Shown in pieces: positions 23,084-31,116 of a stretch of DNA of 64,000 nucleotides. The position numbers and the translations under genes were made by a program. The DNA is taken from positions 1,984,001 through 2,048,000 of the forward strand of contig OY970347.1 in NCBI GenBank assembly GCA_963717635.1, in the 5' to 3' direction. The notes under the pieces are model-generated. The model saw nothing but the letters and a program-made list of their open reading frames with translations. It did not search any database and was not told the origin of the DNA. The stretch comes from JALZKA01 sp963717635. Its GTDB lineage: Bacteria > Actinomycetota > Thermoleophilia > Solirubrobacterales > 70-9. Positions within the stretch are counted from its first letter, which is position 1, and every line of letters begins with the position of its first letter.

Positions 23084-26000
23084 GTGCCTGTACGTAACCT
23101 TCGATACGTGGGTGGAGTGTGCGCTAGCTGTGGGACCGCGAATCCGGAGCGGGCGCGCTTCTGCATGTCGTGCGGAGCGGGCCTGGCCTCGAACTGCCCC
23201 AGCTGTGGCGTCGAGAACCCCCCGGAGGCGAAGTTCTGCATCGAGTGCGGAACCGCGCTGGCGAGCGCACCGTCGGCCCCCGCAAAGGCCGCCCCGGGAC
23301 CCGCACCACCCGAGCATCTGCGCCCCGCCCAGCTGCCCGAGGAGCGGCGCAAGGCGACGGTCCTGTTCGCCGACCTCTCCGGCTACACCGCCGTGGCCGA
23401 GACCATGGACCCGGAGGCGGTCAAGTCGATGGTCGAGGGCGCCCTGCGCCGGCTCGGCGACGAGGTGACCCGCTTCGGCGGCACCGTCGACAAATTCATC
23501 GGCGACAACGTGATGGCGGTCTTTGGGGCCCCGGTCGCTCACGAGGACGATCCGGAGCGAGCCGTTCGCGCCGGGCTGGCGATGCAGGCGGCGATGGCCG
23601 AGATCAACGAGCGCATCGAGGGCTCGGACTTCGCCCTGCGCGTCGGGATCAACTCGGGCGAGGTGCTGGCCGGCCAGGTCGGCGACGGCTACACGGTGAT
23701 GGGCGACCCGGTGAACGTCGCTTCGCGGCTCGAGTCCGCCGCGCGGCCGGGGACGGTCACGGTCGGCGAGATCACGCACAAGCTGACGCGCGGGGCGATC
23801 GAGTACGTCGAGCTGGAACCGCTGCGCCTGAAGGGCAAAGCCGAGCCGGTCGCCGCCTGGGAGGCGGTGCGGGTGGTCGTCGAGGGCACCACCGTGATTC
23901 GCTCCTCGACCCCCCTGATCGGCCGGGACCGGGAGTCCGAGCTCCTGAGCTCGCTGTTCGACCGGGTGGTGCGCGAGGAGCGCTCGCACCTGGTCACCGT
24001 GATCGGCCAGGCTGGCGTCGGCAAGAGCCGGCTCCTGCGCGAGCTGGCGGCCGAGGTCTCGGAGCGCCAGGATTCGCCGCTGATGCGGGTCGGCCGCTGC
24101 CCCGCCTACGGCTCGGGCCTGGCCTACTGGGCGCTGGGCGAGGTCGTGCGCGACCAGTTCCAGATCGTCGACACCGACGACTCGGACGCCGCCTGGGCGA
24201 AGCTGCGCTCCGGGTTCGAGAAGCTGTTCGAGGAGGGCGGCGCCGAGAGCGAGGAGCCCCCCGAGCGACTGGCGGCAACCATCGCCCGCCCGCTCGGCGT
24301 CGATGTTCCCGAGGACGTCGTAGACGTGATGCTCGAGGGCGAGGACCCGCAGCAGACGCGCGCGCGGCTGTTCAGCGCGGTGCGCTCGCTGGTCGAAGCC
24401 GCCAGCCGCATCCACCCGCTGGTGCTGGCGATCGAGGACATCCACTGGGCCGACGAGGGGATGCTCGACCTGATCGAGTACCTGGCGCGCTGGGTGCGCG
24501 GCCCGGTGCTGCTGGTCTGCCTTGCCCGCGACGAAATACTCGAACGGCGCCCCGGCTGGGGCGGCGGGCGGCGCAATGCCACCACGATCTCGCTCGAGCC
24601 CCTGGCGCTCGACGGCGCCCGCGAGCTGGTCACCGCGCTGCTGCCGAGCGACGCCTCGGATCTCGACGCGCGCGTCGTCGCCCAGGTCGCCGAGCGCTCG
24701 GGCGGCAATCCGCTGTTCGCCGAGGAGATGGTCAACCGCATCCTCGAGGAGGGCGGCGCGGCGGGCGAGGCTCTGCCTGAGACCGTGCACGCCGTGCTGG
24801 CGGCGCGGCTCGACTCGCTGACGGCGACCGAGCGGACGCTGATCCAGCACGCCGCCGTCGTCGGCCAGACCTTCTGGCAAGGATCGGTCGGACGCGCGGC
24901 CGGGGACGCCGACCTCGACGAGCTGCTCGGCTCGCTGGCCGACAAGGACCTGATCGTCTCCAGCGCCGGCAGCCGCCTCGCGGGCGAGCGCGAGTTCGCG
25001 TTCAAGCACGTCCTGATCCGCGACGTGGCCTACGCGACGCTGCCGAAGACCGTGCGGGCCCGCAAGCACGCGGAGGTCGCGAGCTTCATCGAGGAGCGCT
25101 CCCCCGACCGCACCGAGGCCGTGATCGCGATGGTCGCCGACCACCTGGGGAACGCCGCGGCGATCGGTGCCGACGCCGGCCTCGACCCCGAGCAGCTCGA
25201 CAAGATCCGCGACCGCGCCCACGCCGCGCTCGAGCAGGCCGGCGACGTGGCCGCGGACCTCTACTCGAACCAGGAGGCGCTGAGCCACTACGAGTCCGCG
25301 CTGAGCCTGAACGGCGACGACGGCGAGTCCGAGCACCCGGACGTTCGCGCCCGGATCTCGGAGAAGCTCGGCGACGTGGCCCTGCGGCTCGGGCGGGTCG
25401 ACCGGGCGGTCGAGCTCTGGGACGAGTGCCTGGAATACCACCGCGGCCAGGAGGATCTGGCCCGGGTCGGCGACCTGCACCGCAAGATCGGCGCCGGCCT
25501 CTGGAACAAGGGCGACCGGGAGGGCTCGATCGGCCACTACCAGCGCGGCATCGACCTGCTGAAGGACGGCCCGCCCTGCCTGGAGCTGGTTCGCCTGTAT
25601 GAGGAGGCCGCCTCGCTCTACATGCACACCGGCGACAACATGCTGGCGATCTATGCCTCCGAGAAGGCGCTGCGGCTGGCCGAGCGGCTCGAGGAGTCGG
25701 CCGCCGCGAGCCGGGCCCATGGCATCTTCGGCCGGGTGTTCGGGCGGATCGGCGATTCCGAGCGGGCCCGAGAGAACCTGGAGCGCTCGGTCGAGCTGGC
25801 GCGCGAGTCCGACCCCTCAGAGGCGATCCGGGCGCTGCTTGCGCTGGGCTACCACTTCGAGATCTCCGAGGCCGACTACACCGCCTCCGCCGAGGCCTAC
25901 GAGGAAGCGCTGCAGATCGCCGAGCGGATCGGCGACCTGCCGTCGCAGGTCGAGCTGCACGCGTCGCTCTCGACGCTGGCGCTGCACCGCGGCGAGTGGG

Positions 26001-26566
26001 ACGCGGTCGAGTCCGGCACCGAGACCGTCGCCGCGCTGGTCGAGCGTGAGGGCCTGAGCGGAAAGCTCTGCTTCCCGCACCTGCTGCGCGGCGCCCTGCG
26101 CTGGCGCGGCGGCGACCTCGAGGGAGCCGAGCGCTCGCTGCGCCGCTCCGCCGAGCTGGCCGAGCAGGTCGGGCGCTCGGAGGTCGGCTTCCAGGCGTTG
26201 CACTGGTTGGCGACCGCACTGCGCGACCGCGGCGAGTTCGCGGACGCCGACCAGGCTCTGGCCACGGCGCTCGACACCTGCGAGCGCGCCGGCCTGGTCG
26301 CGCAGTCGGTCGAGGCCACCGCGGCGCGATCGATCAACCAGGCGCTCTGGGGCCGCTCGGACCAGGCGCTTTCGCTGGCCGAGGAGGCCGTCGGGCTGGC
26401 CGATCGCCTGCGCTACCCGGTGGGCACCGCGGCCTCACTCGAGGCACGCGGCGTTGCCAGCGCCGACTCGGCCGTCCTGGACGAAGCGCGAACGGCGTGG
26501 CAGGACCTCGGCCGCCCGGTCGACGCCGAGCGCGTCGACCGCCTGGCCGAAGCGGTGGCTGGCTAG
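23084..26566 (+). CDS. Zinc-ribbon/class III adenylate cyclase/ATPase/TPR signalling protein
   Basis: This is a giant regulator of about 1160 residues. Two zinc ribbons come first (Cys13, 16, 27, 30 and Cys38, 41, 52, 55). A class III nucleotide cyclase domain (about 88-260) has metal-binding Asp in FADLSGYT and GDNVMAVFG and the catalytic VNVASRLESA. An AAA/STAND-type ATPase follows, with P-loop GQAGVGKSR and Walker B VLAIEDIHWAD. The C-terminal half is TPR-like repeats. The GTG at 23084 gives the longest form. A GTG at 23108, 8 codons later, fits a leaderless promoter and CRP site better. It probably makes cAMP in response to a protein or ligand sensed by the TPRs. Confidence 0.9.
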   Translation: MPVRNLRYVGGVCASCGTANPERARFCMSCGAGLASNCPSCGVENPPEAKFCIECGTALASAPSAPAKAAPGPAPPEHLRPAQLPEERRKATVLFADLSGYTAVAETMDPEAVKSMVEGALRRLGDEVTRFGGTVDKFIGDNVMAVFGAPVAHEDDPERAVRAGLAMQAAMAEINERIEGSDFALRVGINSGEVLAGQVGDGYTVMGDPVNVASRLESAARPGTVTVGEITHKLTRGAIEYVELEPLRLKGKAEPVAAWEAVRVVVEGTTVIRSSTPLIGRDRESELLSSLFDRVVREERSHLVTVIGQAGVGKSRLLRELAAEVSERQDSPLMRVGRCPAYGSGLAYWALGEVVRDQFQIVDTDDSDAAWAKLRSGFEKLFEEGGAESEEPPERLAATIARPLGVDVPEDVVDVMLEGEDPQQTRARLFSAVRSLVEAASRIHPLVLAIEDIHWADEGMLDLIEYLARWVRGPVLLVCLARDEILERRPGWGGGRRNATTISLEPLALDGARELVTALLPSDASDLDARVVAQVAERSGGNPLFAEEMVNRILEEGGAAGEALPETVHAVLAARLDSLTATERTLIQHAAVVGQTFWQGSVGRAAGDADLDELLGSLADKDLIVSSAGSRLAGEREFAFKHVLIRDVAYATLPKTVRARKHAEVASFIEERSPDRTEAVIAMVADHLGNAAAIGADAGLDPEQLDKIRDRAHAALEQAGDVAADLYSNQEALSHYESALSLNGDDGESEHPDVRARISEKLGDVALRLGRVDRAVELWDECLEYHRGQEDLARVGDLHRKIGAGLWNKGDREGSIGHYQRGIDLLKDGPPCLELVRLYEEAASLYMHTGDNMLAIYASEKALRLAERLEESAAASRAHGIFGRVFGRIGDSERARENLERSVELARESDPSEAIRALLALGYHFEISEADYTASAEAYEEALQIAERIGDLPSQVELHASLSTLALHRGEWDAVESGTETVAALVEREGLSGKLCFPHLLRGALRWRGGDLEGAERSLRRSAELAEQVGRSEVGFQALHWLATALRDRGEFADADQALATALDTCERAGLVAQSVEATAARSINQALWGRSDQALSLAEEAVGLADRLRYPVGTAASLEARGVASADSAVLDEARTAWQDLGRPVDAERVDRLAEAVAG
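23095..23100 (+). promoter_or_regulatory. -10 (TAACCT) of the cyclase gene
   Basis: TAACCT ends 7 bases before the in-frame GTG at 23108 and is spaced correctly from the CRP-type site for class II activation. Confidence 0.4.
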
Positions 26567-27075
26567 GCCAGCCCTTCCTTCTCGTACTCGCGCAGGAACC
26601 CCTCGAACAGGCGCATGTGGCCCTGTTCGTCCTGGAGGATCGCGATCACCATGTCCTGGGTCACGGGGTCGACCCCGTCCGTGAACTCGATGATCCGCGA
26701 GTAGTGCTCGATCGCGCCCGCCTCGGCGGCGATCACGCCCTTGATCACGTGCACGATGTCGACCTGGTCGTCCGGCGGCTGTAGGAACGACTGCTCGGCG
26801 TCGAACTGCTCGGAGCCCGGCACGACGCCGTAGAGGTCCTTGATCCGCGCGGCGAACTGCTGGGCGTGGCCCAGCTCCTCCTGGATGTCGGTCTCGAGCG
26901 ACTCCTTGATCTCCTGGGCGCGGACACCGTCGGGGTTGACCGAGTTGGCGATGTAGCTCATCACCGTCTCGATCTCCATCCAATAGGCCTTCTTCAGGAG
27001 CTCGACGACCTCCTCGCGCTTCTCGGTGTTCTCCTCAGCGAGGATGTCTGCGGTGCCGACGGCTGCCTGGGTCAT
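26563..27075 (-). CDS. Ferritin-like diiron protein
   Basis: This 170-residue four-helix bundle protein has the ferritin-like ligand pattern: Glu in KAYWMEIETVMSYIANS, ExxH in EELGHAQQFAARI, Glu in AEAGAIEHYSRII and DEQGHMRLFEGF. It probably stores or oxidises iron, or belongs to the related rubrerythrin-like DUF families. GAGGAGCG precedes the ATG. The upstream region carries four GAAGTT-like repeats in an AT-rich patch. The stop shares CTAG with the convergent cyclase gene. Confidence 0.87.
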   Translation of the reverse strand: MTQAAVGTADILAEENTEKREEVVELLKKAYWMEIETVMSYIANSVNPDGVRAQEIKESLETDIQEELGHAQQFAARIKDLYGVVPGSEQFDAEQSFLQPPDDQVDIVHVIKGVIAAEAGAIEHYSRIIEFTDGVDPVTQDMVIAILQDEQGHMRLFEGFLREYEKEGLA

Positions 27076-27094
27076 TCGGGTTCGCTCCTCAGTC

Positions 27095-27126
27095 GAAGTT
27101 CAGAAGTTCAAATTGAAGTTGAAGTA
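27095..27126. repeat. GAAGTT repeats upstream of the ferritin-like gene
   Basis: GAAGTT occurs at 27095, 27103 and 27115 and GAAGTA at 27121, in an unusually AT-rich patch. TTCAA-A-TTGAA within it is palindromic. It could be an operator for the ferritin-like gene. No regulator is identified. Confidence 0.45.
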
Positions 27127-27234
27127 TCCGTGTTCCCGGTTTCGGACGGAGACAACCGCCGTTCGTACAATCGCGGGGTGTTGATGAGCGACGTTAGGCG
27201 CGAAAGCATGCTCGCTCCCCTGGTAGGGGATTAG

Positions 27235-28062
27235 ATGCGTGCCCTGGCCAGCGACGGAGTCGAGCTCCACTGGGAGCAGCGCGGATCGGGGCCCACGGTG
27301 ATCCTCGCCGCCCACTGGTCAGTTGACCCGAGCATCTTCGGGCCGATCACGACCGAGCTCGAGGGGGACCACCGGGTGGTCCGCTACGACGAGCGCGGCA
27401 CCGGCCAGTCCGACCGCGTCGGCCCGTACGACCTCGCCACCGGGGCGAACGACCTCGAGGCGGTCGCCGAGGCGGCAGGCGACGGGCCCGCCCTGGCGCT
27501 GGGGCTGATGGACGGGATGAACAAGGGTGTGCGCGTCGCCGCGCGCCGGCCCGACCTGGTCTCCCACGTCGTGGGCCCCGGCGGGGCACCCCTCGGCCGC
27601 GCCGCCCTCTCGGGCGTCGAGTCGATGATCTCCTCGGACACCGTCGTCGGGGCGTTCATGCAACAGCTCGAGACCGATTATCGCGGCGCGATACGGGCGA
27701 TGGCCGAAGCGGCGAATCCGCAGATGTCGCAGGATCAGTTGCGCGCGCGGGTCAACTCCCAGGTCGAGCACATTCCCGTCGAGGCGGCGCTCGCGCGAGT
27801 GCAGGACTGGGCCGACGACGCGGAGACCGAGCCGCTGGGGCGCGAGCTCGGCGACCGGATGGCGGTGCTGCTTTCGGCGTCGATCACCGGAGGGTGGTTC
27901 CCGGAGCCGCATCTGATGCGGCCGCTGGTCCGCGAGCGCTTTCCCGAGGCCGTGATCGAGGACGTCGACGACGGGATCATCTCGCGGCCCGACCAGACCG
28001 CGGCCGTGATCCGCCGGCTGCTCTCACAGGTGGCCACCGCGGACGTAGAATCGACCGCGTGA
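27235..28062 (+). CDS. Alpha/beta-hydrolase fold protein lacking the nucleophile
   Basis: This 275-residue protein has the hydrolase scaffold: HWEQRGSGPTVILAAHWSVD, YDERGTGQSDR and a C-terminal WFPEPHLMRPLV region. The nucleophile elbow reads ALGLMDGMN, so the G-x-S-x-G serine is replaced by Met and a catalytic role by the usual mechanism is unlikely. It may be a binding protein or use another residue. The last codons overlap the next gene by GTGA, linking it to an EVE-domain protein. Confidence 0.72.
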   Translation: MRALASDGVELHWEQRGSGPTVILAAHWSVDPSIFGPITTELEGDHRVVRYDERGTGQSDRVGPYDLATGANDLEAVAEAAGDGPALALGLMDGMNKGVRVAARRPDLVSHVVGPGGAPLGRAALSGVESMISSDTVVGAFMQQLETDYRGAIRAMAEAANPQMSQDQLRARVNSQVEHIPVEAALARVQDWADDAETEPLGRELGDRMAVLLSASITGGWFPEPHLMRPLVRERFPEAVIEDVDDGIISRPDQTAAVIRRLLSQVATADVESTA

Positions 28063-28529
28063 GCGCCGCCAAGACCTGGATCCTCACCGGAGGGGTCGAG
28101 AACTTCCGGATCTGCGTCGAACGCGGCTTCGACGTGATCGGCTTCAAGGAGACCCGGCGGCGTCAGGCCGAGGCGTTCGAGCCGGGCGACGCGATCGTCT
28201 TTTACGTGACCGGCCTTCAGGCCTTCGGCGGGATCGCGCGGGTCACCTCGACGATGTTCGAGGACCGGACCCCGATCTGGCCGCAGGGCAAGAAGCCCAA
28301 GCCGGAGCCGTACCCGTGGCGGGTTTGTGCCGAGCCCGAGCTGGTGCTCGACGAGGACGACTTCGTGCCGGCCGAGACGCTGGTCGGCGAGCTCGAGCAC
28401 ATCGCCAAGTGGCCCGCCGAGCATTGGCACCTGGCGTTCCAGGGCCAGCTCCGCACGGTCGGCGACGCCGACGCCGCGGTTCTGCGCGACCGGCTCGAAG
28501 GCGCGGCGCGCGCCGGCGCCGCGGCCTGA
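28059..28529 (+). CDS. EVE-domain (PUA-like) protein
   Basis: This 156-residue protein is a single EVE domain. KTWILTGGVENFRICVERG, GDAIVFYVTGLQAFGGIARVTS and PYPWRVCAEPELVLDED correspond to the beta-barrel that binds modified bases in nucleic acids. The GTG start overlaps the upstream TGA. Free-standing EVE proteins are often tied to RNA modification or defence by modified-DNA recognition, but nothing else nearby supports defence. A 152-residue membrane protein gene follows 7 bases later. Confidence 0.85.
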   Translation: MSAAKTWILTGGVENFRICVERGFDVIGFKETRRRQAEAFEPGDAIVFYVTGLQAFGGIARVTSTMFEDRTPIWPQGKKPKPEPYPWRVCAEPELVLDEDDFVPAETLVGELEHIAKWPAEHWHLAFQGQLRTVGDADAAVLRDRLEGAARAGAAA

Positions 28530-28536
28530 GCCGGCG

Positions 28537-28995
28537 ATGGAGCTGCTCGCGCGCCTCGGCGGCGCTGAGCGGATGGCCGTACTCGGCGCCGCGGCGATGC
28601 CGGTCAGCCTGCTCTTCCCCTGGTACGGGTTCAAGCTCGGCAGCCCGATATCCGCGACGGCGATCGACTCGTTCAACTTCGCGCACGCGGCGCTGCTCCT
28701 CACGGCCGCCTCGGTGGTCTACCTGGTGATCCGCGCGGAGACGCGAGGCCTGCCGCGCCCGCTCAGCGTCGGCGGCCTGCTGATCGCAGCCGGGATCTGG
28801 TCGTTCGTGATCCTCGGCTATCTGTTCGCAGACCCTCCGAACGAGCTGGTCGACATCGCCGCGATCGGCGGTGTGCGGATCCGCTACGGCGCTTTCGTCG
28901 CCGCCGGCGCCGCCGGCGCGATGGTGGTGGGCGGGCTGCGGGCCCGGCATGAGGCCCCGCGGGCGAAAGAAGTGAGACGGAGCGCCGCTATGTAG
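28537..28995 (+). CDS. Four-helix integral membrane protein
   Basis: This 152-residue protein has four hydrophobic segments (about 13-32, 46-65, 75-97 and 117-138), a short cytosolic Arg-rich end and no recognisable motif. The ATG at 28537 follows the EVE gene by 7 bases, so they are probably one transcript. The function is unknown. Confidence 0.68.
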   Translation: MELLARLGGAERMAVLGAAAMPVSLLFPWYGFKLGSPISATAIDSFNFAHAALLLTAASVVYLVIRAETRGLPRPLSVGGLLIAAGIWSFVILGYLFADPPNELVDIAAIGGVRIRYGAFVAAGAAGAMVVGGLRARHEAPRAKEVRRSAAM

Positions 28996-29107
28996 GGAAC
29001 GTGCGGCGCCCCGCCTCGGCATCGGAGGTGCCCCGTGGATCAGGCTCATCGAACCGCACCGCGGGTATCGCGAAGCTCATCGGCAGGCGAGCGCCGGCGT
29101 CTCGCGC

Positions 29108-29512
29108 TCAGGCGGCAGAACTGGCCGCTTGTACGAGGCGCCGGTCGTGCTCGTACGGCAGCAGGCCCAGGGCGTCGTCCGGCGTCACCCAGCGCAGCTC
29201 GTCGACCTCGTCGTTCGGCTCGAACTTGCCTTCGAGCGGGCGCATTACCCAGTAGCGCACGAGCTTGCGCCTGCCCTTGCGATCGAGGTACGTAACGCTC
29301 TCCAGCTCCTCGCCGAGGGCGCACCGCAGGCCGGTTTCCTCCTCCACCTCGCGCAGCGCGGCGGCCTCCCAGTCCTCGCCGGGGTGCAGCTTGCCCTTCG
29401 GCAGCGACCAGTCGTCGTAGCGGGGGCGATGCACGACCGCGAGCTCGAGCGTGTCGTCGCTCTCGCGTACGACCAGGCCGCCGGCCGCCCGCACCTGCGG
29501 AATCGCACCCAT
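29108..29512 (-). CDS. NUDIX hydrolase
   Basis: This 134-residue protein carries a full Nudix box, GKLHPGEDWEAAALREVEEETGLR, within a MutT-like fold (AAGGLVVRESDDTLELAVVHRPRYDDWSLPKGK). Such enzymes remove nucleoside diphosphate-linked compounds, such as oxidised nucleotides or diadenosine polyphosphates. The SLPKGKLHPGE arrangement is typical of the Ap4A or oxidised nucleotide group, but the substrate is not certain. Confidence 0.9.
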   Translation of the reverse strand: MGAIPQVRAAGGLVVRESDDTLELAVVHRPRYDDWSLPKGKLHPGEDWEAAALREVEEETGLRCALGEELESVTYLDRKGRRKLVRYWVMRPLEGKFEPNDEVDELRWVTPDDALGLLPYEHDRRLVQAASSAA

Positions 29513-29572
29513 GCCCGGAGCTTCGCACGACGCCGCAACTCCGAGCTGCTATGAGTGTTCGCTAACAAAACC

Positions 29573-30133
29573 ATGAAGAACAACTCACATATCCAAGCCC
29601 TGTCCACTCGCGACGCTGCGCTGGGCGTCCTCTTCGCGACGATCGCGGCCCTGGCCCTGATCGGCGCCCTCGGAGCCCTGGCGACCCTTGCCCCGAAAGC
29701 CGACGCGAAGGCGCTCGTCAACCTCGACCACCGCTTCCCGGTGCCCTCGCCTCACACCTATGGCGACGGCGTCGGCGCCGGCCGCAGCCATCAGGGCCAG
29801 GACATCTTTGCCGGATGCGGCAAATGGGTGCGAGCCGCACGCGCGGGGCGTGTCCAGTTCCGGGACCGCCATTCGGCCGCCGGCAACTACCTCGTAATCG
29901 ACGGCCGCAACACCCGGGTGGACTACGTCTATATGCACCTGCGCGGCAACGCCCTGGCGCGCCGGGGCGAGCGGGTCGAGACCGGCGAGCGGATCGCCAA
30001 GGTCGGCCAGTCGGGCAACGCCTCAGGGTGCCACCTGCACTTCGAGATGTGGAACTCCCCGGGCTGGTACGAGGGCGGCACTCACATGCGCCGCGTGACC
30101 AAGCACCTGCGCCGTTGGGACCGGGCGGACTGA
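29573..30133 (+). CDS. M23-type peptidoglycan peptidase
   Basis: This 186-residue exported protein has a signal or anchor helix (about 15-45) and an M23 LytM fold. Zinc ligands are in GRSHQGQDIFAGCG and GCHLHFEMW, and VQFRDRHSAAGNYLVIDG and VYMHLRGNALARRGERVETGERIAKVGQSGNAS complete the core. It probably cuts cell-wall cross-links or acts as an activator. The ATG at 29573 is preferred. A GTG six codons upstream is in frame. Confidence 0.88.
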   Translation: MKNNSHIQALSTRDAALGVLFATIAALALIGALGALATLAPKADAKALVNLDHRFPVPSPHTYGDGVGAGRSHQGQDIFAGCGKWVRAARAGRVQFRDRHSAAGNYLVIDGRNTRVDYVYMHLRGNALARRGERVETGERIAKVGQSGNASGCHLHFEMWNSPGWYEGGTHMRRVTKHLRRWDRAD

Positions 30134-30141
30134 CGCCCACC

Positions 30142-30147
30142 TAGAGT
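30142..30147 (+). promoter_or_regulatory. -10-like TAGAGT of the SDR gene
   Basis: TAGAGT ends 9 bases before the ATG at 30157. Confidence 0.35.
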
Positions 30148-30156
30148 ACGGGCAGG

Positions 30157-31116
30157 ATGCTGCCCCGTGCGATCGACAAGCTGCTCGACTTCGCGGTGGT
30201 CCCCGGCTTCACCTCGGCCGGGTATCGCCTGCGAAGTCGGAGCTTCGCCCCCACCCCCGACCTGACCGGGCAGACCTTCCTGGTCACCGGTGCCAGCTCG
30301 GGACTGGGCGCGGCGACGTGCGAGCTGCTCGCGGGGGCCGGCGCGACCGTCCAGATGCTGGTCCGCAACCCGGCGAAGGGCGAGCAGGTCCGCGCCGGGA
30401 TCGGCGAGCGCGCCGGCAGCGACAGCCTGCGCGTCTGGGAGTGCGACGTGGCGCGGCCGGGCTCCGTCCGCGAGTTCGCATCGGCGTTCTCCGCCGAGGT
30501 CGGCGCGCTGGACGCCGTCGTCCACAACGCGGGCCTGATGGCCCCGGAGCGAACGCGCACCCCGGAGGGGGTCGAGCTGACCTTCGCGACCAACGTGCTG
30601 GGGCCGTTCCTGCTCACCGACCTGCTGATCCCCACCCTGAGCGCCGGCGGTCCGGGCCGGATCGTCAACGTCTCCTCAGGCGGGATGTACTCGGCGAAGC
30701 TGGACGGGGACGACCTCCAGCTCGACCGGCGGGAGTTCAATCCCGCGCGTTTCTATGCCCACACCAAGCGCTGCGAGGTGGTCCTGACCGAACTCTGGCA
30801 GCAGCGGGTGGCGGGCAGTGGCGTCAGCGCGCACTCGATGCACCCCGGGTGGGCCGACACGCCCGGCGTTAAGGATTCCCTACCCGGCTTCCGGAAACGG
30901 ATGCGGCCGTTCCTGCGCGACGAACGCCAGGGGGCCGACACGATCGCCTGGCTCTGCTGGGCGCTCGAGCCGATCGCGGAACCCGGGCGCTTCTGGCACG
31001 ACCGCCAGCCGCGGCCGACCCACCGCGTGCCGTGGACCCGCGAGAGCGGTCACGACCGGCGACGGCTTTGGGAAGAGTGCGAGCGCCTCGCCGGGACTAA
31101 GCCGGATCCGGGCTAG
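30157..31116 (+). CDS. Short-chain dehydrogenase/reductase
   Basis: This 319-residue SDR has the cofactor motif TGASSGLG near 45, NAG in VVHNAGLM, Ser in VNVSSGGMYSAK and a Tyr-Lys pair in RFYAHTKRC. It resembles DHRS12-type reductases with a C-terminal extension (FWHDRQPRPTHRVPWTRES). The substrate is unknown. The gene ends 20 bases inside the 3' end of the convergent permease gene. Confidence 0.88.
   Translation: MLPRAIDKLLDFAVVPGFTSAGYRLRSRSFAPTPDLTGQTFLVTGASSGLGAATCELLAGAGATVQMLVRNPAKGEQVRAGIGERAGSDSLRVWECDVARPGSVREFASAFSAEVGALDAVVHNAGLMAPERTRTPEGVELTFATNVLGPFLLTDLLIPTLSAGGPGRIVNVSSGGMYSAKLDGDDLQLDRREFNPARFYAHTKRCEVVLTELWQQRVAGSGVSAHSMHPGWADTPGVKDSLPGFRKRMRPFLRDERQGADTIAWLCWALEPIAEPGRFWHDRQPRPTHRVPWTRESGHDRRRLWEECERLAGTKPDPG

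Noticed and set aside
22628..25720. A 1030-codon open frame on the minus strand through the cyclase gene
   Set aside because: Most of it is antisense to the clearly coding cyclase and has low-complexity composition. Only the terminal 132 codons (from 23026) match a real NTF2-like protein.
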